A DNA stretch of 8,086 nucleotides from Lactobacillus delbrueckii (GCA_004556255.1 SFHY01000053.1:1-8086); one strand, 5' to 3'; positions 1 through 5,502 are shown, numbered from the stretch's first letter. The notes: a model not told the origin generated them from the sequence alone. Program-made: numbers and translations.

Positions 1-57
1 CCAGATGATGAATACTTCTTTCTGCGATTAATGGAAATATCCCGAAAGGCATCCTAA
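1..57 (+). CDS. C-terminal tail of an ORF, possibly the IS transposase (5' end outside window)
   Basis: Frame 1 is open from the first base to a TAA stop at 55-57 and encodes 18 residues ending in LMEISRKAS. Its position and direction, ending just inside the presumed IS terminal repeat, fit the last residues of an IS256-type transposase. The peptide is too short to recognise as such, and an open frame of this length is expected by chance. No catalytic residue is visible. Confidence 0.25.
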   Translation, partial: PDDEYFFLRLMEISRKAS

Positions 58-94
58 ATCTCACAGCCGTTTACACAAGTTTTTATACTGAACC
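1..94 (+). mobile_element. End of an IS256-family-like insertion sequence (partial, continues beyond window start)
   Basis: The MFS reading frame on the minus strand loses family similarity at about position 95. The sequence outward from there, read on the minus strand from 94, begins GGTTCAGTATAAA and then carries TTGTGTAAACGG. IS256-family terminal repeats typically hold a TTGTGTAAA-like core near the tip, so 65-94 is read as the element's terminal inverted repeat. An open frame on the plus strand stops at 55-57, about 37 bp from the inferred tip, which suits a transposase gene running toward this end. The other end and any target-site duplication lie outside the window. Family assignment rests on the terminal motif only. 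Confidence 0.5.
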
Positions 95-474
95 AAAATT
101 TCCATCAAGGCCGGGAAGTTGGACGCGTTCAAGAAGGAATTGGCGATCCCGCCCAGGATCCCGATAATGTAGGCAACCGCAAAATTCGGGGCGTAAAGCA
201 GGCCGATATAGTAGATAGCCCACAATAAGTGGCCGATGACGGCTGAGGCCCGGCGGCCAAAGTGGTCTGAAATCGGACCGGTAATCAAGATGGAGACGAT
301 CCCCCCAATCCCAACCGCGCTGACCACGCTCAGAACTCCGGAAATTGAAGAGTGCCAGAGGCTGGCAAACTGGGGCTTGAACTGGGCCAGAAGGGACATC
401 CCGATCCCCATCATAAAGTATGAAAAGTAAACGGTAGAAGCCGTGGCGGCATACCGGTGCTTCTTAGCTGACAT
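61..474 (-). pseudogene. MFS transporter, truncated after TM4 by an insertion sequence
   Basis: This is the N-terminal third of a major facilitator superfamily permease, which normally has about 400 residues and 12 TM helices. Only 137 codons remain. Hydrophobic segments lie at about 12-31, 44-64, 77-94 and 97-115. The loop after the second segment has the MFS motif A (GPISDHFGRR, residues 66-75). Native-looking sequence ends at about residue 126 (NFPALMEI). The last 11 residues (LVQYKNLCKRL) are read from the IS terminal repeat before a TGA at 61-63. The ATG at 472-474 is chosen because AGGAG lies 8 nt upstream of it on the minus strand; an ATG 10 codons earlier, at 502-504, has no such site. 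The substrate cannot be told. The product is probably non-functional. Confidence 0.8.
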
Positions 475-512
475 TGCTTTCACTCCTTTTGTTATTTTTC
501 TCACTTAATTTC

Positions 513-541
513 AGTATACAGTAAATCGCTTACATTTTATA
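513..541 (-). promoter_or_regulatory. Promoter of the MFS pseudogene with an overlapping cre-like site
   Basis: On the minus strand a TATACT -10 box (513-518) lies 39 bp upstream of the chosen ATG. The matching -35 position (536-541, TATAAA) is poor. Between them, 521-534 read on the minus strand is TGTAAGCGATTTAC. It agrees with the CcpA cre consensus TGNAANCGNTNNCA except at the last two bases. A CcpA site between -35 and -10 would repress, as expected for a carbon-source transporter. This is motif matching by eye. Confidence 0.4.
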
Positions 542-559
542 ATAGACATTGTATTTTTA

Positions 560-580
560 TTGATAGATTTGCCCTATCAA
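560..580. promoter_or_regulatory. LysR-type operator palindrome (TTGATAG-N7-CTATCAA)
   Basis: Two perfect 7-bp inverted arms flank the 7-nt spacer ATTTGCC. The core ATAG-N7-CTAT is the same as that upstream of the LysR gene at 7207-7221, and both are followed by ATTT after ATAG. The site is centred at about -64 relative to the leftward MFS promoter. It is at about -46 relative to the rightward TATAAT at 604-609. Both positions suit a LysR-type activator. Which protein binds is inferred, not shown. Confidence 0.45.
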
Positions 581-603
581 AAATCAATTCAAGCCAGGCA
601 GGT

Positions 604-609
604 TATAAT
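604..609 (+). promoter_or_regulatory. Possible -10 box for the YczE-like gene
   Basis: TATAAT is a perfect -10 hexamer 60 bp upstream of the annotated ATG. The -35 position at 17-nt spacing (581-586, AAATCA) does not match the consensus, which would make the promoter activator-dependent. The palindrome at 560-580 ends directly beside that -35 region. Confidence 0.35.
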
Positions 610-669
610 TAGATAAAGTCTATTGGAACCTTAGTAATCAATAGAGTAAAATTATGATACTCAAACAAC

Positions 670-1440
670 ATGTATTTTTTCGCGAGGCATCTTTTGGATA
701 TCAGCAAATCTCATTTCTCACCTCACCCTCTTTTGTCTTCCTTTAAGCCCAAAGCGGAAGAAGGTTTTGACCCCCTTCCCCGCCGGCTGGCGGCCTTGAC
801 CTTTGGCCTGGTCTTGAATGCTTTTGGCAACGGGATCACCATTTCCAGCAATATCGGCACGGCTCCCTGGGGGGCGTCGGAGGTCAACCTGGCCCATATT
901 TTCCACACTAGCATTGCCCTGGCCATGTTTTTGACCGGCTTTTTGGTAGCCGTCATCAACCAGCTGCTTATGCGGCGCTTCGACCTGCCCCGTTTCCTGG
1001 GCGAGGTCGTCTTTATCGCCTGCTTCAGCTACTTTATTAATTTGTTCACCAGCCTCTTTTCCGCCCTCGGCCTGCCGGACCTGCCTTTGCCTTGGCGGCT
1101 GGTAGCCGGGCTTTTGGGCATCATGACCCTGGGCTGCTCCATTTCCTTTTACCAAAGGGCAAATTTGATCATGCACCCGAATGACGACACGACCAACATC
1201 CTCCGCTTCATGTACTGCAAGAACAAGGTGGTCCGGGCCCAGCTGATCAACTTCAGCGTTCCCCTTTTGCTCACCGGCATCTGCTGGCTGGCAACGGGCA
1301 AAGTCTATGCCGTTAATATTGGCACTTTGCTTTGCCTCCTGGTCAACGGGCCAATGATTGCCTTAGCTGACCGCCGTCTTTGGCATAGTCTCCACCACAA
1401 TATTGCCCTGCCAAAGGCCATCAGCGACCGGACTGAGTAA
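670..1440 (+). CDS. YczE/YyaS-family integral membrane protein
   Basis: This predicted polytopic membrane protein of 256 residues has hydrophobic segments at about 39-58, 77-97, 109-132, 140-160, 189-207 and 213-232. Residues 53-68 (GNGITISSNIGTAPWG) match the characteristic GxG...NxGTxPW stretch after the first helix of the YczE/YyaS (COG2364) family. Members are membrane proteins of unknown substrate, often encoded beside transcription regulators. The first 38 residues are hydrophilic, and the ATG at 670 has no ribosome binding site. A TTG at 694-696 with GAGG 6 nt upstream (684-687) is a plausible alternative start, giving 248 residues. The gene is divergent from the broken MFS gene and shares its regulatory region. 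No terminator is seen before the next promoter. Confidence 0.75.
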   Translation: MYFFARHLLDISKSHFSPHPLLSSFKPKAEEGFDPLPRRLAALTFGLVLNAFGNGITISSNIGTAPWGASEVNLAHIFHTSIALAMFLTGFLVAVINQLLMRRFDLPRFLGEVVFIACFSYFINLFTSLFSALGLPDLPLPWRLVAGLLGIMTLGCSISFYQRANLIMHPNDDTTNILRFMYCKNKVVRAQLINFSVPLLLTGICWLATGKVYAVNIGTLLCLLVNGPMIALADRRLWHSLHHNIALPKAISDRTE

Positions 1441-1468
1441 TTAAATAACGATTGTTTTGCAAGAGCCC

Positions 1469-1497
1469 TTGACAATCTTAAGGAAAACGCAAATAAT
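1469..1497 (+). promoter_or_regulatory. Sigma-A promoter of the intact MFS gene
   Basis: TTGACA (1469-1474) and AATAAT (1492-1497) are separated by exactly 17 nt. The -35 box is perfect and the -10 box has one mismatch. The predicted start at about 1504 gives a leader of about 54 nt. This is the best -35/-10 pair in the window and makes the MFS gene independent of the YczE-like gene. Confidence 0.65.
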
Positions 1498-1557
1498 TGG
1501 TACCGATACAAAATAAGTAATGTCCGTGAGCATTAATTTTGGAGGTACAAGTTAATA

Positions 1558-2784
1558 ATGGATAATACCAGCTCAATGTCCACTAACCAAAAGTGGGTTT
1601 TGGCCTCCATGTCTTCCGGCTTCCTGCTGGAAAACATGGACGTCATGTTCCTGTCTTTCTCCCTGTCGGAAATCATCGCGCAGATGCACATCAGCTCCGC
1701 GGCCGGCGGCTGGATCGGAACCTTTACCAACCTCGGAATGTTCTTCGGTGGCGCGCTCTTTGGGCTGCTAGGAGATCGTATCGGCCGGGTCAAGACTTTC
1801 AGCTATACGATCTTTCTTTTTGCCATCGCGACTGGCTTAACCTACTTTGCCCACAACATCACCGCCCTTTACGCTCTCCGCTTCTTAGCCGGGATCGGGG
1901 CCGGTGGTGAATACGGGGTCGGGATTGCCTTGATCGCGGAAAACTTCCAGGCTAATCAAATTGGCCGGGCCAGTTCGGTGGCGGCCGTGGGCGGCCAAAT
2001 CGGCTCTATCGTGGCCGCTCTTCTGGCCGCCTGGATCATTCCGGCTTACGGCTGGAACACTCTCTTCCTCTTTGGGGTCGTGCCGGTTGTCTTGACCTAC
2101 TTTGTCCGCCGCCACGTCAAGGAAAGCGACGAATTTTTGGCCGCTCACAAGAAGGCGGAAGAAACGAGTGAAAAGATCTCCTTCGGCCGCTTGTTTGAGA
2201 CGCCCCGCCTGGCTTTGCAGACCCTGGGCCTGATGCTGATGACGATCGTGCAGATCGCCGGCTACTTTGGCTTGATGAACTGGCTGCCGTCAATCGTGCA
2301 GAAGAAGCAGGGCCTGTCAGTTTCCGGCTCTTCTTACTGGATGATCGCCACTATCGTCGGGATGAGCATTGGGATGATGGTCTTCGGGACGATCATGGAC
2401 AAGAGCGGTCCCCGCTGGGCCTTCGGCATCTTCCTTTTGGGCAGCGCGGTCGTGGTCTTTGCCATCGTCAACGTGACCAGCTACTGGGCCATGCTTTTGG
2501 CCGGAGCCTTGACCGGCTTCTTCTCCAACGGGATGTTCGGTGGCTACGGGGCGGTAATCAGCCAGCTCTACCCGACTGAAATCCGGTCCACGGCCAACAA
2601 CTTGATCATGAACACCGGCCGGGCCATCGGGGGCTTCTCTTCCGTCATCATCGGCGCCTTGATGGACCACTACAACCTGTACGTGGTTATGGGCTTCTTG
2701 TCCGCCCTCTACATCCTCAGCTTCCTGGTCATGATCAGCCTGCCAGGCCTTAGAGAAATCCAGGCCAAGAAGCGGGCCGCTTAA
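1558..2784 (+). CDS. MFS metabolite:H+ symporter (SHS/AAHS-like)
   Basis: This 408-residue protein has the length and 12-helix hydropathy of a complete major facilitator permease. Motif A (GDRIGRVK) is at residues 72-79 and the GAGGEYG motif of TM4 is at 115-121. A charged ENMD lies in TM1 at residues 25-28. YPTEIRSTANN at 338-348 precedes TM11. These features are typical of the metabolite:H+ symporters that include the sialate and aromatic-acid branches, so an organic acid or sugar acid is the likely substrate, taken up with protons. The central hydrophilic loop is at about 184-213. GGAGG (1541-1545) lies 12 nt before the ATG, slightly long, but no better start exists. The gene has its own promoter and terminator. 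It is neither near-identical to nor evidently a duplicate of the truncated MFS at 61-474. The substrate is not determinable. Confidence 0.85.
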   Translation: MDNTSSMSTNQKWVLASMSSGFLLENMDVMFLSFSLSEIIAQMHISSAAGGWIGTFTNLGMFFGGALFGLLGDRIGRVKTFSYTIFLFAIATGLTYFAHNITALYALRFLAGIGAGGEYGVGIALIAENFQANQIGRASSVAAVGGQIGSIVAALLAAWIIPAYGWNTLFLFGVVPVVLTYFVRRHVKESDEFLAAHKKAEETSEKISFGRLFETPRLALQTLGLMLMTIVQIAGYFGLMNWLPSIVQKKQGLSVSGSSYWMIATIVGMSIGMMVFGTIMDKSGPRWAFGIFLLGSAVVVFAIVNVTSYWAMLLAGALTGFFSNGMFGGYGAVISQLYPTEIRSTANNLIMNTGRAIGGFSSVIIGALMDHYNLYVVMGFLSALYILSFLVMISLPGLREIQAKKRAA

Positions 2785-2850
2785 GGCAAGAAAGATAAAA
2801 GTAAGAAAACAAGCAAACTAACAAACTAGAATTAGAATATTTACCATGTC

Positions 2851-2880
2851 ACGGCTTCAGCTCTGCTGGAGCCGTTTTTC
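2851..2880 (+). terminator. Intrinsic terminator after the MFS gene
   Basis: An 11-bp stem (2851-2861 with 2865-2875, one G-T wobble) closes a 3-nt loop and runs into TTTTTC. It lies 66 nt after the MFS stop codon. Confidence 0.85.
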
Positions 2881-2948
2881 TTTTGGTACCTACCATTCAT
2901 AAAAGTTGACCATGTCACAAGCTTTATTATTTGTACTTTTCTTTTTCA

Positions 2949-2962
2949 TCCAACCGCTTACA
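2949..2962. promoter_or_regulatory. Orphan cre-like site
   Basis: TCCAACCGCTTACA matches the cre consensus TGNAANCGNTNNCA at every fixed base but one; its complement starts TGTAAGCG, like the site at 521-534. It stands 14 bp or more from any clear promoter, just beyond the 3' end of the small leftward ORF at 2984-3070. Function is uncertain because no strong gene adjoins it. Confidence 0.3.
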
Positions 2963-2978
2963 AAAAGACATGTTTTTT

Positions 2979-3013
2979 AATAATCAAAAAAGTGAGCTAT
3001 TTTTTTGATTATT
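2979..3013. repeat. Perfect 13-bp inverted repeat (hairpin)
   Basis: AATAATCAAAAAA (2979-2991) is exactly complementary to 3001-3013 across a 9-nt gap. A G-T and a T-A pair can extend the stem to leave a 5-nt loop. It is AT-rich, so it is not a typical terminator, but leftward it follows and overlaps the end of the small ORF at 2984-3070. A TTGACA hexamer begins at 3012, overlapping the right arm. Confidence 0.6.
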
Positions 3014-3070
3014 GACATAAACCGTAGTACCATATTCTTCGAAAGTTATGCGGCTAGTTATTTTTCTCAT
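2984..3070 (-). CDS. Small ORF, 28-residue peptide, unknown function
   Basis: On the minus strand AAGGAG stands 5 nt before an ATG (3068-3070), one of the best ribosome binding sites in the window. The frame runs 28 codons to a TGA at 2984-2986. The peptide begins MRKITSRITFEEYG and ends NNQKNSSLF. It is hydrophilic with no signal or membrane segment. Codons include AGA and repeated ATA, unlike the GC-rich neighbours. The stop lies inside the 13-bp inverted repeat. It could be a genuine peptide, a leader peptide, or the start of a decayed gene. I do not recognise a family. Promoter candidates upstream on this strand (TTGCCT near 3220, CATAAT near 3198) are weak. Confidence 0.35.
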   Translation of the reverse strand: MRKITSRITFEEYGTTVYVNNQKNSSLF

Positions 3071-3408
3071 TTTTTCTCCTTCAGTCGTTATAATTTTCGG
3101 TACTACTGACGGGTGGCGATCCGAGCATGCCACCGGTTGGTGTAGCTCTTAACAGGTTCATGAGCGGCCCAGTTGCCATGCTTTTGCTTTTCTATTATGT
3201 TACTTGTTTTTTATAGGCAAGGGCCGGCTCTGAACTCAGATATGTATTTCAACATTTTTCGGTTCCTGTCTCTTACAGACAGACAAACTTATTTTTTCCT
3301 TACTCATCACATGCGGCACCTCTACTCCTATCACTAACAGGCGCCGCCAAGCAAACTACTTTGTCGTAGCAAGCTTAAGTTTTATCACATCACATCACAT
3401 TTCTAAGA
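3071..3408. other. Long intergenic region with hairpins and no recognised gene
   Basis: Several inverted repeats occur here. GGTGGC (3112-3117) pairs with GCCACC (3129-3134). CTGTCT (3266-3271) pairs with AGACAG (3277-3282). GCGGC plus CCT (3313-3321) pairs with AGG plus GCCGC (3339-3347). An 8-bp pair links 3024-3031 with 3099-3106. ATCAC is repeated three times at 3384-3398. TATAAT stands at 3089-3094 without a good -35. A plus-strand ORF of 29 codons (3127-3216) ends in a hydrophobic tail but has no ribosome binding site. Because a rightward terminator follows at 3409, a non-coding or short coding transcript is possible. No known RNA family was recognised. Confidence 0.4.
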
Positions 3409-3435
3409 AACGCAGTCCTCTGGGCCGCGTTTTTT
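3409..3435 (+). terminator. Rightward intrinsic terminator without an identified upstream gene
   Basis: A 10-position stem (3409-3418 with 3422-3431) has one G-T wobble and one A-C mismatch, a TCT loop, and a run of six T. The T run is on the plus strand, so it ends rightward transcription. The preceding MFS gene already has its own terminator about 530 bp earlier. Confidence 0.65.
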
Positions 3436-3500
3436 ATTTCCCGGGAAATTTTTGACCCGATTCAGTTATAATAAGGTTAACGAATTTCCCTGAGGGAGGA
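3436..3500 (+). promoter_or_regulatory. ldh promoter region with a 14-bp palindrome and SD hairpin
   Basis: TATAAT at 3467-3472 is a perfect -10 box; no consensus -35 sits at 16-18 nt. TTGACC at 3452-3457 is only 9 nt from it. A perfect palindrome ATTTCCCGGGAAAT (3436-3449) covers the expected -35 region (3444-3449) and could be an operator. In the leader, TCCC-TGA-GGGA (3487-3497) can pair and partly hide the ribosome binding site GGGAGGA (3494-3500), which is 7 nt before the ATG. Confidence 0.45.
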
Positions 3501-3507
3501 TTAAATA

Positions 3508-4431
3508 ATGAGTAGAAAAGTACTGCTGGTTGGCGATGGTGCTGTCGGCTCCAACTTTGCCAACGATTTATTGCAAACGACGCGGGTGGACGAACTGGTC
3601 ATCTGCGACTTGAATAAAGACCGGGCCGCGGGCGACTGCCTGGACCTGGAAGACCTGACCTACTTTACGGGCCAGACCAAGCTCAGAGCCGGTGACTACA
3701 GCGACGCGGCTGATGCTGACGTGGTAGTTATCACGGCCGGCGTGCCCCGCAAGCCGGGTGAAAGCCGGCTTGACTTGATCAAGAAGAATGAAGCCATCTT
3801 GCGGAGCATCGTTGATCCAGTCGTAGCTTCCGGCTTCAGCGGCATCTTCGTCGTTTCCGCCAACCCGGTCGACATTTTGACCACTTTGACCCAGAAGCTG
3901 TCCGGCTTCCCAAAGAAGCGGGTCATCGGGACCGGGACTTCCCTGGACTCAGCCCGTTTGCGGGTGGAGCTGGCCAAGCGGCTGCAAGTGCCAATTGAGT
4001 CAGTCAACGCCTGGGTTCTGGGCGAACATGGCGACAGCAGCTTTGAGAACTTCTCAAGCGCCGTGGTCAACGGCAAGCCTTTGCTTGACTATCCGGGCAT
4101 GACTGAAGAAGCCTTGGATAAGATTGAAGCCCACGTCCGGGAAAAAGGCGGCGAGATCATCGGCAAAAAGGGCGCGACCTACTATGGCGTAGCCATGATG
4201 CTGGCCAAGATCGTGGCCGCTATTTTGGAAAACAACGACCTGGCCCTGCCGCTTTCCGTGCCATTGCACGGGGAATACGGGATCAAGGATGAGATCTACC
4301 TGGGCACCCTGGCCATCATCAACGGACAAGGGATCAGCCACGTGCTGGAACTGCCGTTAAATGACAGCGAATTGGCCAAGATGCAGGCCTCAGCCGCGAC
4401 AATGAAGGCAACCCTGGACTCTTTAGAATAA
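3508..4431 (+). CDS. ldh: L-lactate dehydrogenase-family 2-hydroxyacid dehydrogenase (Arg at the specificity position)
   Basis: This 307-residue cytoplasmic NAD-dependent dehydrogenase of the LDH/MDH superfamily has the usual length. The Rossmann GDGAVG is at residues 9-14 and the ribose-binding Asp is D34. The active-site loop is at 80-87. The relay Asp is D147, substrate-binding Arg R150, and catalytic His H174 in GEHGDS. KGATYYGVAM at 221-230 is LDH-like. Overall it resembles lactobacillar L-LDH, which reduces pyruvate to L-lactate. However, the loop reads PRKPGESR, not PQKPGESR, so residue 81 is Arg where LDH has Gln102; Arg there is the malate dehydrogenase residue. N167 replaces the His188 used for fructose-1,6-bisphosphate binding in allosteric LDHs, so it is probably non-allosteric. 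The substrate may be oxaloacetate or another 2-oxoacid. It is monocistronic, with a terminator after it. Confidence 0.88.
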   Translation: MSRKVLLVGDGAVGSNFANDLLQTTRVDELVICDLNKDRAAGDCLDLEDLTYFTGQTKLRAGDYSDAADADVVVITAGVPRKPGESRLDLIKKNEAILRSIVDPVVASGFSGIFVVSANPVDILTTLTQKLSGFPKKRVIGTGTSLDSARLRVELAKRLQVPIESVNAWVLGEHGDSSFENFSSAVVNGKPLLDYPGMTEEALDKIEAHVREKGGEIIGKKGATYYGVAMMLAKIVAAILENNDLALPLSVPLHGEYGIKDEIYLGTLAIINGQGISHVLELPLNDSELAKMQASAATMKATLDSLE

Positions 4432-4438
4432 ACAAAAG

Positions 4439-4470
4439 AAGCACCAGACTTTTTAAGCCTGGTGCTTTTT
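4439..4470. terminator. Bidirectional terminator between convergent ldh and glucokinase genes
   Basis: AAGCACCAG (4439-4447) pairs perfectly with 4459-4467. Rightward it runs into five T; leftward the complement runs into a CTTTTGTTT tract. It lies 7 nt after the ldh stop and 13 nt beyond the glucokinase stop, so it serves both genes. Confidence 0.85.
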
Positions 4471-4482
4471 CTACATTCAAAA

Positions 4483-5421
4483 TTACAGGACCATCTTAAC
4501 GGCGCCGTACATGCCGGCATCGTTGCCCAATTGGGCCAGGGCGAATTCAGTCCCTTCAGAAGCGTGGAAGGCCGCGTCAACGAAGTGCTTTTGCACCGTG
4601 TCAATCAAGATTTGGCCAGCCTTGGAGACCCCGCCGCCGATAACGTAGACTTCTGGGTCAAAGACACAGGAGATGGAAGCCAGGGCTGTGCCCAAAGTTT
4701 CACCAACAAAGTCCACGATTTCCAAAGCCAGCTTGTCACCTTCCTTAGCCGCGTCAAAGACTGCCTTGGCGTCAAGCTGGTCTACCCCGCGCAAGCTTGA
4801 TTCTTCGCTGCTTTCAGCCAGAAGTTCCTTGGCCTTGCGGGCAATGCCAGTAGCGGAAGCGTATTGTTCCAGGTGCCCCTTCTTGCCGCAGCCGCAGAGC
4901 TGGGTTTCATCCTTGTTGACCAGCATGTGGCCGATTTCCCCGGCAGCCCCAAAGGCCCCAGCGACGATCTTGCCTTCAGAGATGATCCCGCCGCCGACAC
5001 CGGTACCCAGGGTAACCATGACAACGTTTTGGTGGCTTTCACCACCACCTTGCCACATTTCACCCAAAGCAGCCGCGTTGGCGTCGTTGGCCACCTTGAC
5101 TTCGTCCAGGCCAGTCAGCTTGCGGACCTTTTCAGCCACGTTGAAGACGCCCCAGCCCAGGTTGACGCAGCGGTTGACGATTTCGTCGTCCAGGATTGGA
5201 CCTGGCACGTCGATGCCGATCCCGGCTACTTCTTCCTTAGGAATGTCCAGTTCCTTCAGCTTGTCATTCAGAGAAGCAGCGATGTCAGGCAGGATCTTTG
5301 CCCCGTTGCCTTCTTTTCTAGTTGGGATTTCCCACTTTTGGGACAATTCACCGTTGGTTTCAAACAAACCAATTTTTACAGTGGTACCACCGATGTCAAC
5401 ACCAAATGCATATTTCTTCAA
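4483..5421 (-). CDS. glcK: ROK-family glucokinase
   Basis: This 312-residue ATP-dependent hexokinase of the ROK family phosphorylates glucose to glucose-6-phosphate in the cytoplasm, feeding glycolysis from non-PTS glucose such as that released from lactose. The phosphate-binding DIGGTTVKIGLF is at residues 9-20 and the catalytic Asp is D113 in VANDANAAALGE. The GTGVGGGI loop is at 139-146, and GEIGH at 161-165 carries the substrate Glu and a zinc His. The zinc motif CGCGKKGHLE (176-185) has His183 where most ROK proteins have the third Cys. The C-terminal ATP-site stretch is VIGGGVSKAG (260-269). The start is TTG at 5419-5421: GAGG lies 8 nt upstream, and the resulting MKKYAFGVDIGG is the family N-terminus. 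An ATG 14 nt further upstream is out of frame and closes at a TGA overlapping this TTG. A cre-like site overlaps the promoter. Confidence 0.93.
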   Translation of the reverse strand: MKKYAFGVDIGGTTVKIGLFETNGELSQKWEIPTRKEGNGAKILPDIAASLNDKLKELDIPKEEVAGIGIDVPGPILDDEIVNRCVNLGWGVFNVAEKVRKLTGLDEVKVANDANAAALGEMWQGGGESHQNVVMVTLGTGVGGGIISEGKIVAGAFGAAGEIGHMLVNKDETQLCGCGKKGHLEQYASATGIARKAKELLAESSEESSLRGVDQLDAKAVFDAAKEGDKLALEIVDFVGETLGTALASISCVFDPEVYVIGGGVSKAGQILIDTVQKHFVDAAFHASEGTEFALAQLGNDAGMYGAVKMVL

Positions 5422-5464
5422 AGTAATTGCCTCATTTCTTCAATGTTCTCTTTTTGCTAGTCCT

Positions 5465-5502
5465 ATTATAAAGAAGAATTCAGCTTTGCGAAAGCGCTTC
5501 GG
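5465..5502 (-). promoter_or_regulatory. Glucokinase promoter with overlapping cre-like site
   Basis: On the minus strand TTCGCA (5487-5492) and TATAAT (5465-5470) are 16 nt apart. The sequence 5489-5502 holds the core GAAAGCGCTTC, a symmetric match to the centre of cre, with mismatches at the outer positions. A CcpA site over the -35 box would repress glucokinase under sugar excess. Confidence 0.5.

Noticed and set aside
491..503. 13-bp match (GTTATTTTTCTCA) between 491-503 and 3057-3069, both just upstream of or at leftward starts
   Set aside because: AT-rich 13-mers are expected to recur about once by chance in a window this size.
718..1176. Leftward 152-codon frame opposite the YczE-like gene
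   Set aside because: It is rich in Gly, Gln, Lys and Asp with no domain and no ribosome binding site. This is typical of a frame antisense to a GC-rich membrane protein gene.
3110..3135. T-box or riboswitch-like GGGTGGCGATCCG in the gap before ldh
   Set aside because: The T-box antiterminator consensus continues GGTGGNACCGCG. Here the ACCGCG part is missing, no specifier stem is evident, and the gene downstream is not amino acid-related.
3127..3216. Rightward 29-codon ORF with a hydrophobic C-terminus, toxin-like in size
   Set aside because: No ribosome binding site precedes the ATG, the sequence does not match known type I toxin families, and no antisense RNA signals were found. Kept only as a remark in the gap entry.
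3101..3260. tRNA, tmRNA, RNase P or SRP RNA in the gap
   Set aside because: No cloverleaf, GGTTCRANYCC arm or conserved core motif of those RNAs was found.
3452..3472. TTGACC with TATAAT as the ldh promoter pair
   Set aside because: The spacing is 9 nt, too short for sigma-A; only the TATAAT is kept as a candidate -10.
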